The notes beneath the pieces are model-generated. The model did no database searches, was not told where the DNA came from, and worked only from the letters and a program-made list of their open reading frames with translations. This document shows, piece by piece, positions 1-6,616 of a stretch of 10,682 nt of DNA. The position numbers and the translations under genes are program-made. Positions within the stretch are counted from its first letter, which is position 1, and the number at the start of each line of letters is the position of its first letter. This DNA comes from Chloroflexi bacterium RBG_16_51_16. GTDB lineage: Bacteria; Chloroflexota; Anaerolineae; Anaerolineales; Villigracilaceae. The DNA lies in NCBI GenBank assembly GCA_001796785.1, contig MGNL01000038.1, positions 1 to 10,682 on the forward strand, given 5' to 3'.

Positions 1-101
1 TTCCATCATTATTGCCTGCAATTCAGGAATGAGTGAAATGAAATGGAAAATTGCCTTATCAACCACCATATCCTTTTTTCATTAGGTGCATCAATAAACG
101 G

Positions 102-1052
102 ATGATTACGAGCGAGGATTACGTCTACCTCCCATTCACTCCGGATTTGACCCGGGGAAGTTTATCTCACGCGATCCATTTGCTCCCGTACATCCATGAG
201 CAAACCGCGGATGAGGTTTATGAAAAATTTCAACATCTAGCTGAAGCCACGGCTGTCGAATTAGCATTACGCCGGTTTTTATCGCAACAAAACATACCCT
301 ATGTTGTTCAAAAATCTTTGAACTTTGCGCATCATGATCAGTATGATATTTTTATAGCCGGACGCCGGCTGATGCTCCAGGCGCTCCAATTCGAGGATGA
401 CCTTCCGGTGGATCTCCTATCCACCCAGGTTATCCTACCATCCGAGCAACACCGAACCATCGAACCTTCGAGCAGAAATGTGTATTTGTTCGCTTTGATA
501 GTTAAGTCAAAACCGCAGATCATCTTGAACGGGAGATATCTGCTGCACATTCTGCCAGGGTTTTGGCGCCAACCACAGCAATGGAATCCATTGGGAGGGC
601 TGACGTGCAAATATGCCGGTCTGGCTCAGATCATGCTTGAGATCACGGGTCAACTTGCCAACCAGGAAATTATCAGTTCAAGGGTCAGCCTCGCTCCCGG
701 TGAACAGGCTGTAATCCAGGCTCGTTATTATTCCGTATCCTCAGTCCATATCGAGCAACCCCCCACGGATTTGATTGGGATCAAATCACCAGAACGCAAA
801 AAAGTTTACCTTATCCAGCCGGACCAGTGGAAAGATGTCTGGCTGGCTGGTTCCCGCGTCATCTTGATTGGCACCATCGGTTTTGAGGAGTTTACCCGTC
901 GATCGACATTAATTCGACCCGGTGTAAAAATATTTCCATATGGGAGCATAGACGAAAAGAGCATGGGCTTTCCCATCCGGGAGCTAAAACCGGTGGCAGC
1001 TTTATTTAACCAGGCTGGAATTCACAAGCCGATTAAAACCTTCTCAGCTTAA
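102..1052 (+). CDS. Uncharacterised protein, possibly a degenerate nuclease-fold protein
   Basis: I do not recognise this 316-residue protein by function. I chose the ATG at 102 (MITSEDYVYLPFTPDL) because the 17 in-frame codons before it, back to a TTG at 51, look like non-coding sequence; no clear SD precedes either start. There is no signal peptide or membrane segment, so it is probably cytoplasmic. Near residues 50-100 a helix with TAVELALRRFL is followed by a strand-like YDIFIAGRRLMLQALQ. That order (helix, then YD, GGRR, strand) resembles a PD-(D/E)XK nuclease core, but the (D/E)xK triad position reads MLQ, so an active nuclease is unlikely. This fold idea is inference from pattern only. 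The second half is a mix of predicted beta strands and short helices. The next gene starts 18 bases downstream on the same strand, so the two may be co-transcribed. Confidence 0.75.
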   Translation: MITSEDYVYLPFTPDLTRGSLSHAIHLLPYIHEQTADEVYEKFQHLAEATAVELALRRFLSQQNIPYVVQKSLNFAHHDQYDIFIAGRRLMLQALQFEDDLPVDLLSTQVILPSEQHRTIEPSSRNVYLFALIVKSKPQIILNGRYLLHILPGFWRQPQQWNPLGGLTCKYAGLAQIMLEITGQLANQEIISSRVSLAPGEQAVIQARYYSVSSVHIEQPPTDLIGIKSPERKKVYLIQPDQWKDVWLAGSRVILIGTIGFEEFTRRSTLIRPGVKIFPYGSIDEKSMGFPIRELKPVAALFNQAGIHKPIKTFSA

Positions 1053-1070
1053 CGTGATAGACTTCGCCGA

Positions 1071-2324
1071 ATGTCCAAGCGACTGCCCATGATATTGAGC
1101 GGGCTGGCAGGTTTGATCCTGCTAGCCTTTTTGATATTTCAAATACCAATCGTTCGGGACGCAGTCGAATGGCCTCTGGCAGCAGTCGAATGGCGTTACG
1201 AGAAATTAACCACCAATCTGCGCAACCTGGTCAATCCAGTGGGACCAGTGCCAACGGCAGTGCCAGAAACGCCAGTCGCCGTCTCACCAACGGCATCCAA
1301 AGCGATTGTTCAACCGACATCGACGGTCAGGGTTGTTCCCACTTCGACCCAGGCACCGCTACCTTCAAAAATAATTCTCCAACCTCCGCCTTTTGAAAAA
1401 CAGACGGCTAATAACTGCGGTCCTGCAGCCTTATCGATGGCAATGCATATCTACGGTTGGGAAGGCAGCCAGGCAGATATCGCCGAGCAAATCAAACCGG
1501 TATCAGGAGATCGCAACGTCAATCCGGAAGAACTGGCATATTTCGTTCGAAATTTTGCGGGTTGGTTGAAGATCGAATTCCGGGTGGATGGCAACATATC
1601 AATCTTGAAACGGCTGCTCGCCAATCACTATCCGGTGATCATAGAGGGTGCAAGCAAGCTCGATCCCAACGACAGGTTGAGTCCGTCCGATGATCTATGG
1701 GATGCGCATTACCTGCTGGTTACCGGTTATGACGATGCCAGCCAAATCATTACCACGCAGGATTCATATTACGGTCCTGACCAGGAAATAACCTATTCCC
1801 AGTTCGAAATGGACTGGAAGCCGTTCAATTACTTATATATGGTCCTATACCTTCCCGAAGAAGCCGCGGAATTGATGAGCATCCTGGGAACAGATTGGGA
1901 TGTCATCCAAAACAGGCAGGCCGCTCTATCCCGTTCACAATCTGCGGTTGAAAATGAGCCACTGGATCCATTTACATGGTTCAACCTCGGGAGCAACCTT
2001 GTGTATTTTGATAAGTATGATGAAGCCGCCCATGCCTATGACAAGGCGCGCGAGCTTGGATTACCGCTGCGGATGTTCCGCTATCAATTTGGGCCATTCC
2101 TTGCATACTTTCACTCGGGTCGGAATGAGGAGCTTCTGCTCCTGGCAGATTATGCGCTCGGGGTGACCGAAAAATCAGAGGAAACGTGGCTATGGTATGG
2201 ATACGGCCTTTATCGCAAAGGTGATTATGATGGGGCGCTGGCAGCCTGGAACCGGGCGGAAGAGATCAATCCCAAATTCTATGATGACCAGGCGCACAAA
2301 GCCAAGGCTTTGCTGGGTCAATGA
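1071..2324 (+). CDS. Membrane-anchored C39-like peptidase with C-terminal TPR repeats
   Basis: This 417-residue protein has an N-terminal hydrophobic segment (about residues 8-24) that should act as an uncleaved membrane anchor. A Pro/Thr-rich linker follows (about 55-100) and should place the rest outside the membrane. A papain-fold C39-like domain (Peptidase_C39_2 type) spans about 103-262. It has the catalytic-cysteine motif NCGPAALSM (Cys116), a histidine in DAHYLLVTGYD (His213) and an aspartate in TTQDSYYGP (Asp231), so the triad looks complete. The C-terminus (about 300-405) carries TPR-like helical repeats, for example WFNLGSNLVYFDKYDEAAHAYDKA and WLWYGYGLYRKGDYDGALAAWNRA. C39 peptidases in ABC exporters cleave double-glycine leaders, but this protein lacks transporter domains. 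The stand-alone C39-TPR arrangement suggests envelope protein or peptide processing with TPR-mediated partner binding. No SD is evident before the ATG. Confidence 0.88.
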   Translation: MSKRLPMILSGLAGLILLAFLIFQIPIVRDAVEWPLAAVEWRYEKLTTNLRNLVNPVGPVPTAVPETPVAVSPTASKAIVQPTSTVRVVPTSTQAPLPSKIILQPPPFEKQTANNCGPAALSMAMHIYGWEGSQADIAEQIKPVSGDRNVNPEELAYFVRNFAGWLKIEFRVDGNISILKRLLANHYPVIIEGASKLDPNDRLSPSDDLWDAHYLLVTGYDDASQIITTQDSYYGPDQEITYSQFEMDWKPFNYLYMVLYLPEEAAELMSILGTDWDVIQNRQAALSRSQSAVENEPLDPFTWFNLGSNLVYFDKYDEAAHAYDKARELGLPLRMFRYQFGPFLAYFHSGRNEELLLLADYALGVTEKSEETWLWYGYGLYRKGDYDGALAAWNRAEEINPKFYDDQAHKAKALLGQ

Positions 2325-2349
2325 CCTCATCGCGTAAGATGTGTTCTTC

Positions 2350-2355
2350 TATAAT
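2350..2355 (+). promoter_or_regulatory. Candidate -10 box for a leaderless transcript
   Basis: A perfect TATAAT ends only 8 bases before the ATG at 2364, and no SD lies between them. A start site 7-9 bases after the box would fall on or beside the ATG, giving a leaderless mRNA. The region 17 bases upstream has no good -35 match, so the gene may instead be read through from 1071-2324. Confidence 0.35.
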
Positions 2356-2363
2356 CTAATCTT

Positions 2364-3338
2364 ATGACCTCGGTGAAGTTATCCCTGACCGCATTGACCA
2401 CCCTGTTTTTAAGCTCCGCCTGCGGAGCGGAGATCAATGCAACCCTTGAGACACCAGCACCGACAGGCTTGGTCGAGGAGACTGCAACACCATTCTTGCT
2501 CCCAACTGCAACAACAACATCAACCCCGGCGGTCATACAACCTTCCATGTTGCCAGCAACAACGCCTGTTTCGATGCGAGTCTCTACCACAGACGGTATG
2601 ACGGAAATACAAATCCCATCAGGTATCCTTCACATGGGTGGTCTGGATGTTTACGCGGAAAATGATGAGCTTCCGCCTCATGACGTCGAATTGGATGAAT
2701 TCTGGATCGATCAACTTGAAATCACGAACAGCATGTACAACCTTTGCGTGCAGACAGGCGCCTGCGCTCCGCCCGTAAAATTCAATTCGGATAACCGGCC
2801 GGATTATTTCTACAACCTAGAATTTCGCGATTACCCTGTGGTTTACGTGTCCTGGCTGGATGCCAGCCAATACTGTCAATGGGCAGGCCGCAGGCTACCA
2901 ACCGAGGCTGAGTGGGAGCGCGCGGCGCGCGGCGATGATCTGCGCACCTATCCCTGGGGCGATGAGCTGCCAAACCCGACCTTGTTGAATTCCAACAATG
3001 AAGTCGGCGATACCAGCCGGGTGGGATCATATCAAGCGGGAGCCAGTCCGTTTAGTGTTCTGGATATGGCCGGCAATGTATGGGAATGGACTTCAGACTT
3101 ATACAAAAGCGATTTTTACTTAACCTCAGCTCTTTCAAATCCAACCGGTCCATCTGAAGTCATCGGTCTTTACCAAAGGGTGCTCCGAGGTGGGTCATTC
3201 CAGGACGAACGGGTTAATGTCCGGCTCTCAAATCGCGGTTATGAACTCGGCCCTGATCGAATGGCAGCACCTCAGGATCCAGCTTACTACGGCCGAAGCT
3301 CGGTAAGGATTGGATTCCGGTGCGCCTCCACGAATTGA
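2364..3338 (+). CDS. Lipoprotein with SUMF1/FGE-like domain, catalytic cysteines absent
   Basis: This 324-residue protein begins with a lipoprotein signal peptide ending in the lipobox LSSAC (Cys20), so the mature protein should be lipid-anchored on the outer face of the membrane. A Thr/Pro-rich spacer covers about 28-70. A formylglycine-generating-enzyme (SUMF1, C-type-lectin-like) domain spans about 83-321, with family motifs IPSGILHMGG, FWIDQLEITN, YPVVYVSWLDASQYCQWAGRRLPTEAEWERAARG, YPWGD, DMAGNVWEW, RVLRGGS and the terminal RIGFRC. In active formylglycine-generating enzymes two cysteines lie just after the GGS motif; here that stretch reads GGSFQDERVNVRL with none. Sulfatase-activating oxidase activity is therefore unlikely. 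A structural, binding or other enzymatic role of the wider SUMF1 superfamily fits better. The stop codon overlaps the -35 box of the metK promoter. Confidence 0.9.
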   Translation: MTSVKLSLTALTTLFLSSACGAEINATLETPAPTGLVEETATPFLLPTATTTSTPAVIQPSMLPATTPVSMRVSTTDGMTEIQIPSGILHMGGLDVYAENDELPPHDVELDEFWIDQLEITNSMYNLCVQTGACAPPVKFNSDNRPDYFYNLEFRDYPVVYVSWLDASQYCQWAGRRLPTEAEWERAARGDDLRTYPWGDELPNPTLLNSNNEVGDTSRVGSYQAGASPFSVLDMAGNVWEWTSDLYKSDFYLTSALSNPTGPSEVIGLYQRVLRGGSFQDERVNVRLSNRGYELGPDRMAAPQDPAYYGRSSVRIGFRCASTN

Positions 3339-3363
3339 CGCATCCAGATGCTTATGGTATTAT
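3335..3363 (+). promoter_or_regulatory. Sigma-70-type promoter of metK
   Basis: TTGACG (3335-3340), a 17-base spacer and TATTAT (3358-3363) form a near-consensus housekeeping promoter. Transcription would start around 3370, about 20 bases before the SAM-I aptamer. The -35 box contains the TGA stop (3336-3338) of the preceding gene, so the two units abut without spare sequence. Confidence 0.75.
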
Positions 3364-3390
3364 GCCGCGACAATCAAATAGCCCCCAAAG

Positions 3391-3590
3391 GCGCTCTTAT
3401 CCAGAGAGGCGGAGGGACCGGCCCTGCGAAGCCTCGGCAACCTTCCAGTGATCAAGGATCAGTGTTCAATCATCAGTGCGGTGATCGGCACTGAAAGATG
3501 AAAACGGATCACTGAAAACTGAAAAGGTGCCAAATCCGGCAGTACGGATTACCTAAACGGTAATCGGGAATCTGGAAGATGAGAGGGTAA
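3391..3590 (+). promoter_or_regulatory. SAM-I (S-box) riboswitch controlling metK
   Basis: The conserved SAM-I core is plain. P1 pairs CTCTTATC (3394-3401) with GATGAGAG (3578-3585). The P2 arm has GAGGC (3406-3410) with GCCTC (3431-3435) and the internal GGAGGGACCGGCCCTGCGAAG. GGCAACC and AAGGTGCCAAATCC flank P3, and P4 pairs AATCCG (3533-3538) with CGGATT (3545-3550). An additional hairpin, GATTACC/GGTAATC (3547-3553 with 3559-3565), overlaps P4. P3 is much longer than usual: its stem CAGTGATC/GATCACTG (3446-3453 with 3507-3514) encloses a second hairpin, TCAGTGC/GCACTGA (3473-3479 with 3488-3494). The antiterminator can be read as GAGAGGGTAA (3581-3590) pairing with TTGCCCTTTC (3611-3620). 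It shares bases with P1, so SAM binding should favour termination. Confidence 0.95.
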
Positions 3591-3610
3591 ATACAAGCCA
3601 AACGCGAACA

Positions 3611-3648
3611 TTGCCCTTTCAGAACAACCGAAGGGGCAATTTCTTTTT
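3611..3648 (+). terminator. SAM-I riboswitch intrinsic terminator
   Basis: TTGCCCTTTC (3611-3620) pairs over ten positions (one G-U) with GAAGGGGCAA (3630-3639), followed by TTTCTTTTT (3640-3648). The 5' arm is also the partner of the antiterminator strand at 3581-3590, so this is the off-state of the metK switch. The metK SD, AAGGAG (3650-3655), follows directly. Confidence 0.9.
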
Positions 3649-3666
3649 CAAGGAGTAGATATTCAC

Positions 3667-4890
3667 ATGAGTACAACTTTTATGACTTCGCCCAAGTTGA
3701 TGTTCACATCCGAATCGGTGACGGAAGGTCATCCGGATAAGATCTGCGACCAGATTTCCGACGCAGTCCTGGATGCCTGCCTCGCGCAGGATCCGCGCTC
3801 GAGGGTGGCTTGTGAGACCGCCACCAAAACCGGTTATGTGATGCTCCTGGGTGAGATCACCACCAAGGCCCAGATCAATTTCGATGACCTCGTCCGCAAA
3901 GCTATCCTCGACATCGGTTACGATGATTCATCCAAGGGATTGGATGGAAATACATGCGGCGTACTCGTTGCGATCGCCAAACAATCCGGCGATATTGCTA
4001 TGGGTGTGGATAAGGCACTCGAAGCCAAGACCGGTGAATTGAGCGATGCAGAAGTGGAAGCGATCGGAGCCGGCGACCAGGGCATGATGTTCGGTTTCGC
4101 CTGCAATGAAACCCCAACTCTCATGCCTATGCCGATCTATCTGGCTCACAAATTAGCCCGGCGACTGTCTGAACTGCGCAAGGACGGCACCTTAAAATGG
4201 CTGCGACCGGACGGGAAAAGCCAGGTGACGGTTGAATACGCTTACGGTAAACCGAAACGGATCGATACCGTGCTAGTCTCCACGCAGCATGCTCCCGAGA
4301 TATCTCAGGCCGATATCCGCGAACAGGTTATCGAGCACATCATCCTACCCAGCATGCCGGATGGGATGGTGGATAACGAGCTCAAGATTTTCGTCAATCC
4401 GACCGGACGGTTCGTGATCGGCGGCCCGCAAGGCGATGCGGGTGTTACCGGCCGCAAGATCATCGTCGATTCCTACGGCGGCATGGGCCGCCACGGCGGC
4501 GGTGCCTTCAGTGGGAAGGATCCCACGAAAGTGGATCGCTCTGCAGCTTATGCGGCCCGCTATGCCGCAAAGAATATTGTCGCGGCAGGCCTGGCTGACC
4601 GTGTTGAAATCCAGGTAGCCTACGCCATCGGTGTGGCACACCCACTATCCGTGAATGTGGAGACTTTTGGAACCGGGCGCATCCCCGATGAGCGGATAGC
4701 CGACCTGGTCAATGCGCATTTCGACCTGCGACCGGGCGCCATCATCCGAGACCTGGATCTGCGAGTTCCGATCTACCAAAAGACTGCCGCGTACGGCCAT
4801 TTCGGACGCGACGATATTGAATTCCCCTGGGAACGCATCGATAAGGCCGAATTACTAAAGAAAGAGGCGGGAGTACATATCACCGCTTAG
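3667..4890 (+). CDS. metK: S-adenosylmethionine synthase
   Basis: MetK joins L-methionine and ATP to make S-adenosylmethionine, releasing phosphate and pyrophosphate; it is a cytoplasmic enzyme, usually a tetramer. The 407-residue product is full length, slightly longer than the E. coli type. Visible motifs are the N-terminal TSESVTEGHPDKICDQISDA (His22 and Asp24 of the ATP/Mg site), signature 1 GAGDQGMMFGFA (134-145), GGPQGDAGVTGRKIIVDSYGG (252-272) and signature 2 GGGAFSGKDPTKVDRSAAY (277-295). The start is the ATG at 3667, preceded by AAGGAG with a gap of about 11 bases. The gene has its own promoter, SAM-I riboswitch and terminator, so it is a single-gene unit under feedback by its own product. 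Codon use looks ordinary and no key residue is missing. Confidence 0.98.
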   Translation: MSTTFMTSPKLMFTSESVTEGHPDKICDQISDAVLDACLAQDPRSRVACETATKTGYVMLLGEITTKAQINFDDLVRKAILDIGYDDSSKGLDGNTCGVLVAIAKQSGDIAMGVDKALEAKTGELSDAEVEAIGAGDQGMMFGFACNETPTLMPMPIYLAHKLARRLSELRKDGTLKWLRPDGKSQVTVEYAYGKPKRIDTVLVSTQHAPEISQADIREQVIEHIILPSMPDGMVDNELKIFVNPTGRFVIGGPQGDAGVTGRKIIVDSYGGMGRHGGGAFSGKDPTKVDRSAAYAARYAAKNIVAAGLADRVEIQVAYAIGVAHPLSVNVETFGTGRIPDERIADLVNAHFDLRPGAIIRDLDLRVPIYQKTAAYGHFGRDDIEFPWERIDKAELLKKEAGVHITA

Positions 4891-4897
4891 AATAATT

Positions 4898-4936
4898 AAA
4901 AACGGCGCCATTTTAGAAACGGCGCCGTTTTTATTT
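4898..4936. terminator. Bidirectional intrinsic terminator between metK and the cbi operon
   Basis: AAAAACGGCGCC (4898-4909) and GGCGCCGTTTTT (4921-4932) form a perfect 12-bp stem with an 11-base loop. T-runs flank it on both strands, so it can end metK (rightward) and the converging cbiO transcript (leftward). The remaining bases up to 5019 show nothing recognisable. Confidence 0.92.
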
Positions 4937-5019
4937 AAATGGGCTGGAAGTACTGGATATAAGCTGCGATTTGAGCAAACGCACGATTACCACCGTTTAC
5001 GCCTCGTTGCCCTTCCTTG

Positions 5020-5772
5020 TCATGGTTTTTCCAATCCATGCGCATTTAATAACCCTTCGTCTTGCAGGATATCCGAGGTCTGCCCATCTGCAACGATCCT
5101 GCCTTCATCCATAACGATCATGCGTGGGAACAATTCTTGAACCATCGCCATATCATGGGTGGAGATCAGCAGCGTTAATGGCAGATCGCGTAATAGGTTA
5201 ATTAACGTTCGACGGGCACGCGGATCGAGTCCGGCTGACGGCTCATCCAGGATAAGGACACTGGGATTCATGGAGAGGACTGTGGCGATGGCGATGCGCT
5301 TCTTCTCCCCCATGCTAAGGTGATGCGACAACCTGTACCGGTAGTCCTTCATCCTCACCGCCTCGAGGGCTTTCTCCACCCTGGATATGACTTCTTCCTC
5401 CGGCAAACCCATATACAGTGGACCAAAGGCTACATCTTCGAACACGGTTGGTGAAAAAAGCTGGTCATCGGGGTTTTGGAAAACCAAACCCACGAGAGCC
5501 CGGATCGTCGGAAGGTTTTCGCTGGTCAAGCCCATGCCGGCTACCTCCACACGACCATCACCATCCAGGATCCCATTCAGGTGAAGGATAAGGGTGGATT
5601 TGCCGGCTCCATTAGGTCCAACCAGTGCAACCTTTTCGCCCGGGCTCAATTTGAGGGATACCCCGCGCAACGCTACGCGTCCATCCGGATAGGCATAATG
5701 CAGATCCGACACTTCGATAATGTTGCCTTTAAATTCCGGTAATCTACTTGGGTTTGGATGGATTACAGGCAT
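5020..5772 (-). CDS. cbiO: ECF transporter ATPase, cobalt/nickel type (CbiO)
   Basis: This is the ATP-hydrolysing subunit of an energy-coupling-factor importer. It powers uptake of Co2+ or Ni2+ through CbiM and CbiQ on the cytoplasmic side of the membrane. The 250-residue protein has every ABC motif: Walker A GPNGAGKST (52-60), Q-loop VFQNPDDQLF with Gln99, signature LSMGEKKR (152-159), Walker B VLILDEPSAGLD with catalytic Glu177, and the switch histidine in STHD (His206). The NPDDQLF form of the Q-loop is typical of EcfA/CbiO ATPases. Its ATG overlaps the stop of cbiQ by one base (TAATG), implying translational coupling. One ATPase gene is present, so it would work as a homodimer. The leftward transcript should stop at the hairpin at 4898-4936. 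Confidence 0.93.
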   Translation of the reverse strand: MPVIHPNPSRLPEFKGNIIEVSDLHYAYPDGRVALRGVSLKLSPGEKVALVGPNGAGKSTLILHLNGILDGDGRVEVAGMGLTSENLPTIRALVGLVFQNPDDQLFSPTVFEDVAFGPLYMGLPEEEVISRVEKALEAVRMKDYRYRLSHHLSMGEKKRIAIATVLSMNPSVLILDEPSAGLDPRARRTLINLLRDLPLTLLISTHDMAMVQELFPRMIVMDEGRIVADGQTSDILQDEGLLNAHGLEKP

Positions 5773-6563
5773 TAGAGATAACCAAAGATTTGGATTATCA
5801 GTACCAAGACGAGCGCCAGGGTTGCGACCATCAAATCCCTGCCATGGATTTGATGAGGATTGAGAGTGCGAAGGTTACCTGTGTATCCCCTTGAGAGCAT
5901 GGCATTATAGATCCGGTCACTTCGCTCATAGCTGCGCAGGAAGAGTTGACCGGTCATATGGCCGGCGACCTGCGCCCGCCAGATTACATCTCCCCCTGCT
6001 CTTCGGCCAGCCACCCCTGCAGAACGGGCTTTCCGTGCCCTCAATAATCGAAGCACCTCATCGGTGAGGATAAATAAGAAACGATATAAAAAAGCTATGA
6101 TCGTTGTGATGATCCTGGGCACATGCAGATGTTCAAGTGCATGGATCAGGTCGGGGAATTGTGTCACGGCTACAAGCAGGACTGCCATCTGGACCGACAA
6201 CCAGGATCGAATGACGATGCTGATAAACCGGATCAAGCCCACATCCGTGATCGTCAAATTCCAAAACAGGAATCGAAAGGTCGTGACCGGCGTCCCGAGT
6301 GGAAGAAACAATACGGTTACTGCGGCCAATGCGAATGGAAGTGCGATCAGGGATCGGCGAATCGTGAACAGGAAACCCAGGTTCGAGAAAATTACGGCGA
6401 GAAGAAGAAATAAAAATGACAATCCATACGCGGTCCAGGCACCGTCCGGCAGGAGTGCATTGGAGAGGATAAACGCAATCGCGATCACCACTTTGATCCG
6501 GGGATCGAGACGATGAAGTGGGCTATTGCTGTGATGATAGCGGTCGAAGATGTCGGAGTGCAT
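5772..6563 (-). CDS. cbiQ: ECF transporter transmembrane coupling protein (CbiQ/EcfT)
   Basis: CbiQ is the T component that links ATP hydrolysis by CbiO to the metal-binding CbiM. The 263-residue protein has several hydrophobic segments (about 24-66, 71-92, 110-135, 150-168 and 243-262). Between them lie the two cytoplasmic coupling motifs: RARKARSAG (175-183, the Ala-Arg-x signature that docks in the ATPase groove) and ERSDRIYNAMLSRGYTG (213-229). The start ATG at 6563 begins MHSDIFDRYHH, a usual CbiQ opening. It lies 53 bases after the cbiM stop with only a weak, distant purine stretch as SD. Position between cbiM and cbiO, and the one-base overlap with cbiO, support one operon. Confidence 0.93.
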   Translation of the reverse strand: MHSDIFDRYHHSNSPLHRLDPRIKVVIAIAFILSNALLPDGAWTAYGLSFLFLLLAVIFSNLGFLFTIRRSLIALPFALAAVTVLFLPLGTPVTTFRFLFWNLTITDVGLIRFISIVIRSWLSVQMAVLLVAVTQFPDLIHALEHLHVPRIITTIIAFLYRFLFILTDEVLRLLRARKARSAGVAGRRAGGDVIWRAQVAGHMTGQLFLRSYERSDRIYNAMLSRGYTGNLRTLNPHQIHGRDLMVATLALVLVLIIQIFGYL

Positions 6564-6616
6564 GCTAAATTCGTTTTACCGCCTTCTGTTATCCGTTATA
6601 CGTGTAGAGATGAATA

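Noticed and set aside
51..101. Longer N-terminus from TTG at 51 for the first gene
   Set aside because: The 17 added residues look like translated spacer, and no SD supports the TTG; the ATG at 102 opens a plausible protein.
6064..6516. 150-codon open frame on the + strand inside cbiQ
   Set aside because: It is antisense to a well-supported CbiQ gene, rich in Arg/Asn without domain pattern.
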